A stretch of 64,000 nucleotides of DNA, taken from Gibbula magus (Eukaryota > Mollusca > Gastropoda > Trochida > Trochidae). A program made the translations under genes and the position numbers. The stretch is taken from positions 81,180,134 to 81,244,133 of the forward strand of contig OW388293.1 in assembly GCA_936450465.1 (NCBI GenBank). Direction: 5' to 3'. This document shows positions 45,229-57,385 of this stretch, piece after piece (within the stretch, counting starts at the first letter, position 1; each line of letters opens with the position of its first letter). Below the pieces are notes generated by a model. The model saw only the letters and a list, made by a program, of their open reading frames with translations. It did no database searches and was not told the origin of the DNA.

Positions 45229-46399
45229 AGTTTTTGTTCTAGTAATTGCTTAGTCATGGAGGGATTCACTTTTTTTCTGCTGGGACTCACAGTAGCTTGT
45301 GTTGTCATATTTGTAAATTTATCACTGGGTGTACAGTGGAATAGTATACAGGAGACGCCTCCTTCACAAACAACAATAGACTCCCAATCTTAAATATGTT
45401 TAATGGAATTTTTATTCATAGTCAATTTGGGATAATATTATTCAGCTTTCTGCACGGCCAGGGTAGTTTAATATGTAACACTTCCTAATACCCTGAATCT
45501 ATACGAAGTGAAATGCCCGAAAAAGCTAAAAGTAACCAGCCACTCAAATGACCTAAAATCGAGCAATCCCAAGATGAGAAGTCCCATGAACATGAACTTT
45601 AAACACGACATTTCAAATCAAGTCAAGAACAAGCGTAAGTAACCAGCTGGTAAGCTTTACGAGCATTTTCCTTCTATACGCACACAGGGTGTTCAGAAGT
45701 CGTATAGGTCAAACTACCCTTATGGCGCAGGGTTATTATTCAGTGGTTCCTTAATGAATAAGACCAAATGAGACTTGACATGCTGTTTTCATTTTGCTGG
45801 ACCTGATCGGACAAGTAATTTCAGGTTGAATCGAATAAAATGAACTGGTATCTATATCTACGTTATATAAACGGAAGTACAAAAGAAAGTACACACTCAG
45901 TTGGTTTCGATTAATTCAATATTAAAACTTTTTTGATGCATTTGATTATGGCATGATACAATAACACATATCAGCAGTAGTTTGAATGAATGACATTGGG
46001 CATTGTTTAATGTAGACAGGGGCACGAATTGAAATATACTTCAATATGACCCTCACCATGTTTAAAATGTTGTAAATGTGTGTAGAACGAGGCACATTTA
46101 CTGATGAAGATGCTTTATATGTCGATGAACAGTTGTATTTTATCCAAAATAAGTATTTAAAAATGTATAAACTCAAAATTTTTTTTTTTTTCAAAAAAAT
46201 TAAAAAAACACGCAGAAGTATTCCTTGGCTGATGGCTAAATGCCTGCACTTTTCAATTTTAAGATTGGACGTAGAAATTTAAGTTATTTTTAATCGAAAA
46301 TCATACACATGATAAAACCAACTGAAGTTTGTATTTTCTTTTGTTCTTCAGTTTAGATAGATAGATGTAGCATCCTCTATCCATCTATCTAGATAGATA
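45229..46399. other. spacer, no gene supported
   Basis: AT-rich. A run of T followed by A-rich sequence at 46176-46208. The flanking frames are unrecognised. Confidence 0.4.
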
Positions 46400-46485
46400 T
46401 CCTCTACGTACGTGATAATTTACTACGTACATACGTGATATTTTACTATATTTCCCACCTTGAGCTTCGTAGGATATCAATGTTG
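46400..46485 (-). repeat. ACGTACATACGTGATA repeat block, right member of an inverted pair
   Basis: ACGTACGTGATAATTTACTA, ACGTACATACGTGATATTTT and GAGCTTCGTAGGATATC mirror 41465-41620. A small TAGATAGATAG / CTATCTAGATAG hairpin (46354-46399) lies directly before it. Confidence 0.6.
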
Positions 46486-46649
46486 ATACACCTCATCGTT
46501 TAGTTCAGCTCTAGTTTATCTATATCTTATTTGCTATATCTCGTTTCAGCATATCTAGTTATAAATGCAAACTGGTCAGTTGTTTTCTTCCTATCACCAT
46601 GTAGTAAATTCACTTAAAATAAGACAATGCAAAGTATATAATGTACCAT

Positions 46650-46812
46650 TCAAATTGTCAATGAAACAGGTGTAGGTGCTCCAGAGGAACCAATGGGAGG
46701 ATTAGATTTATCACACTCAATCACTAGAAGACCACTTTCAATTACATACAGACTACTGGGGCTCATCTGGGAGGATCCGGTAAGGCGGATTCCACCACTG
46801 TTTGTACTGAGA
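46650..46812 (-). CDS. candidate exon, Ig-like segment
   Basis: Minus strand: a good acceptor, ACATCTTTATTTTAG, then an open stretch LSTNSGGIRLTGSSQMSP, SSLYVIESGLLVIECDKSNP and PIGSSGAPTPVSLTI, then TGA at about 46650. The pattern x-Leu-x-Gly-x-Ser...Leu-x-Val-x-Glu-x-Gly-x-Leu-x-Ile-x-Cys-x-x-x-Asn-Pro-Pro resembles the B-C strands of an Ig domain, but the length is too short to decide. No clear donor. It would be a terminal exon if the stop is used. No linked exon was identified. Confidence 0.3.
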
Positions 46813-46859
46813 CTAAAATAAAGATGTAAAAAGTAACACAGTAAGATCACGCATATTTC

Positions 46860-47995
46860 AATGTTACATTGCTTCCCTATCTACATAGCATGTATCTCTA
46901 AATAAATCAGGTTGTCTAAAGAATAAAACGATCAAAACACATCGTCCTATTATAAGATAAATAGTTGCGTTTGTACAATTTCCGGGATTCATTACTATTC
47001 AACACCCGCAAATTTAGTTTAAAACCGACGGCGTTAGTTATCAGGCGTTTTGAAACGAACTCTCTTTTTGCGTACCTATCTTTGAGTGGAAAGGACTTTG
47101 CGACTGTTCCATTTTTGTGAGAGGTGTGGTCAGGTCAAAACAAATGTAAATACTCGGCGTAATATGTACATTAGCAACAATTAACTCATAAGCTCAAACA
47201 GTGTCAATCAACTATATTCACATCACAATATTCACTTATCTTTTTAGATGGCGATAAACATTTATCTACGACATCAACACAGCAAAAGACCTAGGAACAA
47301 AAATCTTAAACTTGCCCTAACCCATTGTGACAATGACGCTAGCATTGTGACGTCAAAACGGTTGATCACTATGACGCCATGCAATGGCAACGGCATTCGG
47401 TAAACACAACCGCATGGAAAAAGGCGTCAAATCTTACTAGTTGAAAACATTTTAGTTACTTGAAACTAATTGATTTTGAGAGTTATTTGTTACCTATACT
47501 GCTATGCACAAGTTAGAAATGACAATGCCACCTGTCAAATTTGAGTAAGGGACACATATTTAGAGAAATAGAAAAATAAAATTTTGAGTCGGGCCGGATC
47601 TTGTGAACATGATGTATATGTTCGCGGTGATTCGGCCCAAGTAATTTGCGGGTATTCATTTTCATTCAACATAGGCAAATCAACCAATCAGAATCAAGGA
47701 TCCTACGAAATCATGTTACAATTTGTAACAACTGTCACGAACTGGAAGTGTTATCCAGTAGAACTCATAAGGCCGGAGCAAGCTAACCTAGGGTGAGCGA
47801 GCCAACAGGTCAAAATATATCATTGAAATATTCCAAATACACGCATGACTGAATCGAAAGGAAGGTTTCAAACTTAATCGTTCATTCCATACATAAAGTA
47901 GACATAAATTCGTACCTATACATACATATGTATATATAATACTAGAAAAAATATAAATACAGCCATGACACAACAGATTGAACACTCATCGGTAT
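46860..47995. other. spacer, no gene supported
   Basis: No coding or repeat feature supported, apart from TGACGTCA-like words near 47336-47375 (GTGACGTCAAAACGG and ATGACGCCATGC). Confidence 0.4.
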
Positions 47996-47997
47996 TG

Positions 47998-48072
47998 ATC
48001 CTCTGTAGCCCCATTGGTAGAGGCGCTGCTCGACGATATAGAGGTCCAGGGTTCGAATCCCACATTTGTCAC
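47998..48072 (+). ncRNA. tRNA-like sequence (SINE head or tRNA pseudogene)
   Basis: TGTAGCCCCATTGGTAGAGG looks like an A box and GGGTTCGAATCCC a canonical B box, about 34 bp apart. The 3' acceptor stem does not pair with the 5' side. It is followed by ATTTTCA/AAATTTT-rich sequence. A genuine tRNA is unlikely; a tRNA-derived SINE or relic fits better. Confidence 0.5.
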
Positions 48073-48144
48073 TTACAAAATTTTCATTTCGAATTTGACA
48101 AAATTTTCAAATTTTACAAGTCCATTTGTTTCCGTAGGTCGAAT

Positions 48145-48175
48145 ATCTCATAACCGACCGTGGTGGTTATGAGAT
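48145..48175. repeat. perfect hairpin, 11-bp arms
   Basis: ATCTCATAACC and GGTTATGAGAT around a 9-base loop, about 75 bp after the tRNA-like sequence. Two further GTGGTTATG words follow. Confidence 0.8.
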
Positions 48176-48199
48176 AACCAACCCGCGCAGATGGTGGTT

Positions 48200-49599
48200 A
48201 TGGCATATAATCTGCAACTCAAACAAAAGAAATAACTTCCCAAGTGGTGTAATGACTGATACCATGCGTGCCATGGCGACCTTGTAGAGTAGGTGCAAGC
48301 GTTTTATACCATGAACGTTTCATGGGACTGTGCCGGACTTTGAAACCGTATGTGTATTTGGTGTGTTTTATTGAATTGTGAATTTGTGTGAATTTTACAC
48401 TGACTTGTGATTTCTTGGTTGTGTAATATTTTGTATCAGAGTGTTGATAAATTGTGTATTTTTGATAACCTGATATTGTTGAAGAGTTTGAACTTTATCT
48501 TTGATCTGGTAACTTATATTTCATTTACGTAATGTTAACATTCATAACTGTGAAGTAAGTGACCGTATTATCAGCGTTTCATTGATTTAAATGTATAATA
48601 ACTCTTGTGTGTTTGTTGGTAACTGTAAAGTAATTGTTTGGTAATAAAAGTTTGTTTTGTTTGGTATGATGCCATAAGTGTTTGGAGATTTTGAAATTAT
48701 TCATTATTGATATATGTGTATTTGCAGCTGAAGTTTCCTCTACTACTTTCAACTTGTATCACCTGTGCACTCTGACGTACTGCATGTCACCTGGGCACCA
48801 GCTAGCAGACAAGATATGCTTTCTCGTTTCAGCTTGGTACCAGCAACTACGACATTATTTTTTTTGGTGTTGGTATACATATATTTTTGTGTTGCAAATT
48901 CTACTTGTGTTATCAACTGAGTACCATAGTCAATTTCACGCGCTTACATTGATATGTAAATAGTCAATCGTAATGGTTGTTTCGATATTGTAAAATCTAT
49001 TTCTTTCTAAGTATTTACACGTTAGGATAAACTGTATCTCATCAAAATAATCAAGATGTGATCCCATCCTCTTTATTAATTTGTTATTCTATGGAGAAAG
49101 ATAACGAGATTATATTTTTTTCAAATGTTGTCTCTGTCGTCTTAAGTGTGATGTGTCATTACATTCTGAAATAATGATCTAAAATTAAACACAAAGAGTC
49201 CACGATGACCAATAGCTAATCGCACATCAAAATGCACTAAATGAAATTATTTCTCCTTTTGATTTTGTTACATTTTTATCTCACTACAGTTTATAATTGT
49301 ACAGTTTAAACTATACTAACTTCCTGATTGCAAATGGCTGAATTTCATTACAACACATTATCAATATACTCTAAAGCGTCGTTTAGGTGATTACATTTCA
49401 GTTGAAGTCTGCAGATTTACACCGATTTTCTCTTTTTTCGTTATGACTACTTTGTACCTTATCCATTACCTTGTCAATGATGTACCTTATAAAAATTGGT
49501 AGCAGAGGGATGAGGAGAATTCAATTGAATGATTAACATCGACTATGCCTGGGCAAGTGGGTGTTATGATTTTAAAACTGAGTGTGAAATTGGTATTAC
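48200..49599. other. spacer, T/G-rich first part
   Basis: 48330-48670 is unusually T- and G-rich on the plus strand (TGTGAATTTGTGTGAATTTT; GTTTGTTTTGTTTGG) and ends near AATAAAAG (48641). It could be a retroelement tail or UTR. No frame supports a protein. Confidence 0.35.
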
Positions 49600-49709
49600 C
49601 TGCGTAAAAGAGGCTTATACACACAGTTGCACGAGATATATGATCGGATAGTAACCTTTCGATTGTAGTAATTTCTTCCTTACCAACTTCCCTCGTAACG
49701 ACCCCTCTT
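49600..49709 (-). CDS. candidate 110-bp internal exon
   Basis: Minus strand: acceptor TGTTGTATGTTTTAG, open RGVVTREVGKEEITTIERLL then SDHISRATVCISLFYA, donor CGCAG|GTAATA. Both splice sites are good and the peptide is not low-complexity, but no domain or partner exon was recognised. Confidence 0.3.
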
Positions 49710-49739
49710 CTAAAACATACAACACAAACGACAAACACG

Positions 49740-50841
49740 GAATAAACGAATAAACCAAAATGTCCTCAGGGTAATTACTCTCTCTTTGTATCATTCAGAT
49801 GAGTAAAAGTACATTACATGTATCAACATTTATTATTATTCATTGACATTTACATTGGGAAAAAAGTTTCTTGCCACTAAACTTTTTCATCTGATATTGA
49901 GTGTCAGAAATTGAAATCTCTGTATCTTCTGAAATACGTTGAGACAGAATGTCCTTGAAACTTAGTAAATCATCATCATTCAAGCTGCTTTCAAAAAGAT
50001 ATTTCCCGCAATTGCACTCTGCTTTATCACCACTTCAATTTTACTTGTCAAATTGTCACCAAATATCATTCATTTGCAGACGTTTCTCTCTGTGAACATT
50101 ATTTTGTGCTTTGTGCACTTTGCTTGATGGAATTGATTCATCCTATATATTTCGTCTTTGATCTTTAAAGTAAATTGCAAAAATAGCTCAATTATTATGA
50201 TAATTAATGTCATACATTGCATTTCTAATTAAAGCTAGACTTCAATGACAAGAACGCTGATTTGCCTCTGTTAAGACTATGTCCCATATCGGAGTATATT
50301 TTAGATCTCAATTTATTTTGTATTATGTATTTGTATCATTTTGGTAAGCTGGTATTTTTTTCAATCGTCGTTGTATGAATGAAGCAGACGTAAGGTCATA
50401 AAGTACCAAACACTAAATACTATATCCATATCAAATATGCAGGGACACGCTGATAGATTTATATATATTTTAGATAACAGTTTTTCGTGTCCTTATCTAA
50501 CTTGATACCCGTTAACGTGAATAGTCATCTGATGGACATGTTTGGACCAAATCAGTTATACACATTATTATACAGTTGTACGTGGTGAACAGATAGTATA
50601 ATTTACTATGGCATGAAATGGATACACTGTAACGGATTTTAATTTTTCCATGCATACTCACGCACCATGGAAACATCCAATTATTTATAAGGCATATCAA
50701 ACACCATATCAAATTCTGGAATATAATGCATTGGCATGCAATCAATTTTCTATATTTTTATTATGGATTAAATGTACTTAATTGAACTAGTGAAGTGATA
50801 AAAGCCGTGTATGTTGATGTATATTGTTTTTCACCTGCCTG
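49740..50841. other. spacer, no gene supported
   Basis: AT-rich with no named features. A short TCTG run (50832-50850) leads into the next array. Confidence 0.45.
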
Positions 50842-51375
50842 TCTGTCTGTCTGTGTGTTTGTCCACAAAAACTTTAATCTTGGCCATAACTTTGGATTGC
50901 TAAGAGCTAGGGCTTTCATACTTGGCACGTGCATACCTTGTGATGAGACCTTTCAGATGAGGTCATCATATTTGACCTTGTGACCTTGACCTTGTCGCAA
51001 TTGACATTTTCAGAAAACTTTAACTTTGGCCATAACTTAAGATTGCTTAGAGCTAGGGCTTTCATTCTTGGCATGTGCATACCTTGTGATGAGACCTTTC
51101 AGATGAGGTCATCATATTTGACCTTGTGACCTTGACCTTGCCGCAATGAACATTTTCAGAAAACTTTAACCTTGGCCATAACTTTTGATTGTGAAGAGGT
51201 ACAGCTTTCATACCTGGCATGTGTATACCTTGTGATGAGACCTTTCAGATGATGTCATCATATTTGACCTTATGACCTTGACTTTGCCGCAGTGGACAAT
51301 ATTGAGAAAACTTTAACCTTGGCCATAACTTTGCTACATCCGGGGGCTTCCGTGTTTAACAAACACATCTTGTTT
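50842..51375 (+). mobile_element. fifth tandem-repeat element, ~146-bp monomers
   Basis: TGGCCATAAC recurs at 50881, 51027, 51173 and 51320 (146-147 bp). Each monomer has GATGAGACCTTTCAGATGA, GTCATCATATTTGACCTT and GTGACCTTGACCTTG. It ends ACATCCGGGGGCTTCCGTGT then TTAACAAACACATCTTGTT, a terminal phrase common in molluscan repeats (recalled). No coding. Confidence 0.85.
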
Positions 51376-52644
51376 TAATGTGTTTTTTGTGATTTTTGTT
51401 TTGTTGTAAATCTACTTATCGCTACATACAGCATGTAATGTTTTCAGCCAATGAAAAGTGACTTGAACATCAATGATCGCTCCTGGATCCACCAATCCAA
51501 GTACTGTCAATATTGCTCGAACTTAAGTTCTTTCATTAGTTGGTTATTTATAGTCATACAACAGTTACTGGAATCGGGAGTAGGATTGGGCATATTTGAA
51601 ACACAAAAGTTTTATTTAACTAATTAAGGTTAATCAAATCAAAATATAAAGCACGTTACGGGGATATTCGGGAATCGAAGTTGTCCTACTGGTCATGAGG
51701 ATAACTTTTTGTGTCTAAATTTGACTTATTTTCGCTCATTCATGAAATGCTAAGATCTCATATATAAAAAAAAAACATAGATAAAATAGAGAACTAAGCT
51801 AAAACAATGTTTTCGATGCCGTATTTACAGGACTAACTTTGCATGGCGAATCTATGTGCACGGCGAAACAATGTGCATGAGTAGCCAACTGAACTGCCAT
51901 GATGCAATGACTCTGTAGTTATGTGCATTCACACCTGCATTCACACCTTGCAGACTATGTCAGCCTTTCTTTCCTAAGGAATAACCTTCAAATGTTAAAG
52001 GCGCTGTAGCACATTTAATTTGCACATAATTCGTTCTCAATTTTTCATTTAATATTAAAATTTATACAATGTATTGTTACGTTGGAGGGTAAAAAAACTT
52101 CATGACACAATACTAAACCGTATCAACAGAAAACGGTTATCCGTATTGGAAAAACTGGTGCAACGGATAAAGTGTGAGAGGTAGTTCAAAAGGTCTTACA
52201 AATCTTAATTAGGACTTCAAATGGTTGACCATTCCTTCATTATACCATATCAAAACTCGACTCTGAGCGACTGTATCGCTTCATCAGTCAGATCACTTGA
52301 ACTTACTTCGAGCAGCCATTTGAACCGAATACCTAAAAGGTTACATGTCGTACCTATGGTCACTTTCGGGATTCGTTGAAAAGAGGTTTCAATTTGACAA
52401 TTACTCGACTTTAAATTTGTAACCTTAAATGGTTTATGTAAAGCCTTGACGACTAGAATGAAAGTAGGCAGGGCGTTGGTCAGTGAATCGCATCCTGTTG
52501 TGACGTACGTGGAGGAATCTCATTATGGTCGCTATTTTTAATTTAACACATTTTCCCAACTTTTTAACAGCTTATATAAGACAGAAATCTTCATCAAAAC
52601 AACCCAAATTTTCGATAAACGGATTATTTAACTATTCAACTAGC
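51376..52644. other. spacer, no gene supported
   Basis: Nothing supportable; frames are short and unrecognised. Confidence 0.4.
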
Positions 52645-52855
52645 TTTCAAGAGTATTTCACTTTTATCGCAGCTGCTAGTATTATGGCAGGGAGAAAGCC
52701 CGCAACGCCATGTGGCTATGCACTGCAGTGATACCTGCAAGCAGCGCCTGGAACTAGCGAACCATGGGTGGTACTTCGCTGAAATTCAGTTTAGCATTGC
52801 ACCCAAACCTTACTGCGTGTAGAACAGTTCTCTAAAGTTGCCGTGCCCCTGGCAC
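52645..52855 (-). mobile_element. tRNA-SINE fragment (GCCCGCAACGCCATG family)
   Basis: CAGCTGCTAGTATTATGGCA, GAAAGCCCGCAACGCCATGT, GAACTAGCGAACCATGGGTG and GCATTGCACCCAAACCTTAC correspond in order to 59500-59640. The tRNA-related end is degraded. Confidence 0.7.
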
Positions 52856-53579
52856 ATTGCGATGTATGGTTAGTTATGTGATTAATACACCCTACATCAA
52901 AGCTTGCTGATTGTCGATCTGGCGTGTATACCCAAATTCAAATTTTCGATCCCTTGTGTATCTACCAGTTATGTACCTTTTATGACTTCATTTAGACAAA
53001 GTTTGTCGGTGACTGGCATGTCATATATGTTGTCAAACGTCCTGTCTTTGTGACACAAAGGAATAGGATATACACATTAACGCGACATTCAGTCTAGATA
53101 CTGTCAGCCAATGAAAGTAAGGAAGATGTATTGAACCAATGGAATTTAGGAAAAGGGTGATGGTGTATTCTGTAGGCTTTTCTTTGTCGATGGCACTCAT
53201 TTAAAGAAAAACATATATTGTTGTAAGGTTACTGAGGATAAACGACGATATACATGGGTTATCAAGATGAAAACAAGTTCGTTATTCTAATCATTGGTCA
53301 CATTGTAGGTTGCTATTCCCATGCGAAATACTTGCACTATGACTAAAATTATTTAACTCATCATATGTACTTTTGTTATTTACAAAATGATATAGATATA
53401 CGTCACATGTATGTATTCTTGAAAAACAATACATAAGTCCTTGGCGTTTTTTTTATCATGATAAGAAAACATTAGGCCTACCATGTAAAACAAAACAGAT
53501 AATGATTATTAGTAGTATTTGTTTCGATTAAAAGAACGGCAAGTAATGGTGAGTAACCTAAGCAGCTGTACAAACAAAA
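52856..53579. other. spacer, no gene supported
   Basis: No repeat or coding signal supported. Confidence 0.4.
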
Positions 53580-53592
53580 CATCTTCAGGGAA

Positions 53593-53829
53593 TCTCAGGA
53601 TCTGAATACACAAGAAGAGAGGCTCACGTTGGTTGCCACAACACTCTCTTTGCTCGAACAAAATCTGTCCATTTGCCGTGAAGCGAGAGATCAGATGGAA
53701 ACTTGTGAAGTGAAACTTGACAACAAGGATTACTCGAACAATTTACAGCAGAACAGCGGTGTGGCATTGTTGCAAAGTGTTGAAATAAAACTGATGACCG
53801 ATTCCCCAGTGTTTGCCATGATAAATAGT
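53593..53829 (+). CDS. candidate coiled-coil exon
   Basis: Acceptor candidate ACATCTTCAG just upstream (53590). The frame reads ESQDLNTQEERLTLVATTLS, LLEQNLSICREARDQMETCE and VKLDNKDYSNNLQQNSGVAL through to MINS, with possible donor AATA|GTAAGC at about 53829. Leu/Ile/Val at heptad-like spacing over the first 45 residues suggests a coiled coil. The frame continues a further 60 bp without a stop. No family recognised and no neighbouring exon found. Confidence 0.35.
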
Positions 53830-53889
53830 AAGCGGATGTTTACATCCCTTCTTTCCACGTACGTCACTTCCGGTTACCGTCCAACCCTC

Positions 53890-55404
53890 TAAACCCCGCC
53901 CCATTGTTCCTTTGCCGCCAGTGAAATGAATTAATACTCACGTGTGTATATTTTCTCCTAGAATGTATTTTGTGCAAATTAATGTAATCACATACGTGAG
54001 CAAATACACTAGTACTAGATTTACACGACCTCGGGTTTCATGTACAAAAATGTATGCATATCCGTATTTCTGCAAACGTGAGTATTTGTGTCATTTATAC
54101 CTTCCACTTGTCATTCTTTACGTAGTGACAAAACTGTCCTCGTACTCAAAATAGAAAACAGTGTATGAATAAAAGAAATATTGTTCAGTCTAAGCTAGAA
54201 TTTTGATTCTTTGTATTCTAATTTTATGCATAAAATTTAATTTGAGTGAGAGGACCCTGGAGTTCATCACGATAATGCAGATATAGAAAGATATTTATTA
54301 AATATGTTTTCATAAGAATAAATATTTATGGAATTGATATCAATATACATTTGCAACAAGTTAATAAGTTTAGAAACCCCTTTCAAGATGTATTATCATG
54401 TTTTTATTGACCAGACATACCATTCCTCAATATTTACACATTCCGAGATAAAGAAATAGTTGGACATCCTCTTTCACGAATATTAATCCAATTTCCCACA
54501 TCGTAGGACGTAGACTATTTCTACAGGCATGGGATCTGAAGATACAACTGCCAATTACCTTTCTCCTACCCTGGAGTCAGTAGACATACGAAGGTGCTTT
54601 GCTCCCCATTTACCATACAAAACAAGGTGATGGTCATTACTCTTGGATATAGGACTTTAATGTTAACCGACAAAAACTGTTTCAGTTACAAAATATATGA
54701 ATTTGAAGTTCATATTTAACGTGTGTTTTAACGGTTTGTGTCATCGCCTGTAACGTCGAGAATACTATAATAATTTAACACTCACAAGTAGACAAACAGT
54801 ATAAATCGTTCCTTCATATCTTGCTTGGTTTTTCGGATATAATAAGTTGCCCAAATTAATCTACTGATCTATTTCACAGATTATCATCACAATCGACGAA
54901 TGACTCTTGAAGAAGGGTCAGTTCTTCTCCTCATTGCTACATGTAAAGCTGTCTTGCACCTATGCTGTTCTGAATTTCAAATAAGTTTGTAATTGTCTAG
55001 AGACGTATCTTGAACCAGAAATACAGAACGGTGGTCATAAAGTATATTCCAACTCTAACAATAAGTGGTATTGGTGTGCAACTAATTTCAGATATATCGA
55101 TAATACTTTATTTCTATTGTCATATTTCGGATCAAATCATACTTATAAATATAATTACAAACCCGAAAGGAAAGAACATATGTTATTTTCCTTTTAATCA
55201 TAATAATAGTTCTACATATATCATCTATATATTTAAAAATTAAATACGTGCACATCCTTGATATATCCTATAGATTTAGTGAACAATAAACTATTTTTTT
55301 CAATCATTCTGTAACATGTCCTCCAGTACAGTTCGAATTGACAGAAATCAGTTCATTAAGAAAGTTGTCATAAATGAGCCATTTGCAGGAGACGATTTAG
55401 GTGA
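53890..55404. other. spacer, no gene supported
   Basis: Includes a stretch rich in ACGTGAG/CGTG words (53938-54090). No ordered array and no supported frame. Confidence 0.4.
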
Positions 55405-55600
55405 GGTGAGTATTACGACTGGGAGAATCCCGGCAATGCCAGTGGCGAATCATATGTGCAACTGCTCTGAGGGTCAGTATAGCATTAGACCCAAACATTA
55501 CTACATGTAGAACAGACCTCTTCAGCAGGACACATATGCAATGCCCTAGCAGGATTCAAACCGTTGGCGTCATGATGACGAACGTGCTGACAACTGAAAC
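55405..55600 (-). mobile_element. tRNA-SINE copy, diverged
   Basis: Minus strand has the B box GGTTTGAATCC (about 55552-55562). The upstream body shares GGGAGAATCCCGGCAATGCC (compare GGGAGAAAGCCCGCAACGCC) and TAGCATTAGACCCAAACATT with the other copies. Confidence 0.6.
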
Positions 55601-56533
55601 GTTTGAATCGGTTAAAAAGTGAACTCATTTACAATAAGCAAAAAACGTGTCAACATTGTATATGATCGTACGATATTGCATTCGTTGCATGCAATTAACC
55701 AAACAGAAAAAAAGTTACTAGTTTAAAATATATCACTTTGCATTTCATCAGGTGTAAGTGTAGTAACTGTTCGTTAATGTCTACTTCATATGATTCTAGT
55801 TTGTGAGATTAATGATGATTCGAATATTAGACTTGTTAATCAACAGAAGAATATCCTCACCAAGAAACCACTCCCTCATCACACCCCGTGTACGTGATAT
55901 TTATGGTCTAAGAATTACAAAATGGTTTTGTTACACTAATTTCCGCGTTTCTGATTGGACGAAAGCTCTCAAAAACCTGCTGCCATTTCTCGATGAATGC
56001 AGATAAAATGTGCTACCATACCTCGTGCATTCGTACCTTCTGACGTCACAATCCATTTGAACAAACGGTCGGGTCTGCCGGTTCTTATAACTGAGCGTAA
56101 CGTTTTGATGCAAAATATGAAATACATAATGTAATTTCGTCTTCACACCTACACCGATAACTGGAATATACATTTCTTTTTCGAATGAGACAATTAACTT
56201 CACCGGGAACACTTAATTTTGATAGATACAAGTCCCCGAGCTTGTTCACTCATAGTGCTTCACTAACAGTAGCCATGTTTGAACGTCGCGTGATATGCTA
56301 ATGAGGGTTAATCTAAAAATCCGGAATGTAGAGTAAACGAACTCTGATTGAATGCATGTGAATGTTGGGGAAAACGAAATTAAATCTTCTGCCGTTTTAG
56401 ATGTAGGATTCCTCAATTTTGATTCAGCCATGTATCATTGCGTGTAACAAGCTGCTGTTTCTCGTGATAAATGACAAATATATTAGATTTGTGTAAATAT
56501 TTAAAGAAAAACCTGTCGATTTTGTATTATTAT

Positions 56534-56660
56534 AAGGATTGTTTCACATGTTTTGTGCCTCTATCGAAGTATAACAGCAACAACCCCTACGCTACGCGAT
56601 GTTATACAATTTGTTGCTGTTATACTTCGATACAGGCACAAAATATGTTAAACAATCCTT
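56534..56660. repeat. inverted repeat at the end of duplication copy 1
   Basis: Arms 56534-56582 and 56613-56660 (AAGGATTG...CAGCAAC and GTTGCTG...CAATCCTT) with a few mismatches and a 30-base spacer containing CTACGCTACGCGATG. Confidence 0.9.
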
Positions 56661-57283
56661 AAATAATTACAAAATGGTTTTGTTACACTAATTTCCGCGT
56701 TTCTGATTGGACGAAAGCTCTCAAAAACCTGCTGCCATTTCTCGATGAATGCAGATAAAATGTGCTACCATACCTCGTGCATTCGTACCTTGTGACGTCA
56801 CAATCCATTCGAACAAACGGTCGGGTCTGCCGGTTCTTATAACTGAGCGTAACGTTTTGATGCAAAATATGAAATACATAATGTAATTTCGTCTTCACAC
56901 CTACACCGTTAACTGGAATATACATTTCTTTTCCGAATGAGACAATTAACTTCACCGGGAACACTTAATTTTGATAGATACAAGTCCCCGAGCTTGTTCA
57001 CTCATAGCGCTTCACTAACAGTAGCCATGTTTGAACGTCGCGTGATATGCTAATGAGGGTTAATCTAAAAATCCGGAATGTAGAGTAAACGAACTCTGAT
57101 TGTATGCATGTGAATGTTGTGGAAAACGAAATTAAATCTTCTGCCGTTTTAGATGAAGGATTCCTCAATTTTGATTCAGCCATGTATCATTGCGTTAAAC
57201 AAGCCGTTGTTTCTCGTGATTAATTACAAATATATAAGATTTGTGTTAATATTTTAAGAAAAACCCGTTGATTTTGTAATTAT

Positions 57284-57385
57284 AAGGATTGTTTTACATG
57301 TTTTGTGCCTCTATCGAAGTATAACAGCAACAAATTTGTTGCTGTTATACTTCGATAGAGGTACAAAACATGTAAAACAATCCTT
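57284..57385. repeat. 102-bp near-perfect palindrome at the end of duplication copy 2
   Basis: 51-bp arms meet at AACAAATTTGTT with no spacer. Only one mismatch (GTGCCTC versus GTACCTC). Same arm sequence as 56534-56660 but without the 30-base spacer. Confidence 0.95.

Noticed and set aside
46860..49599. Joining the 49.6-49.7 kb and 46.65-46.81 kb exon candidates into one gene
   Set aside because: Splice phases do not match (one base left over against one leading base, giving an out-of-frame join).
55931..57183. Two pairs of conserved minus-strand frames as a duplicated gene
   Set aside because: Conservation is explained by the recent 752-bp duplication; no domain, no splice context, and no excess of silent changes could be judged by eye.
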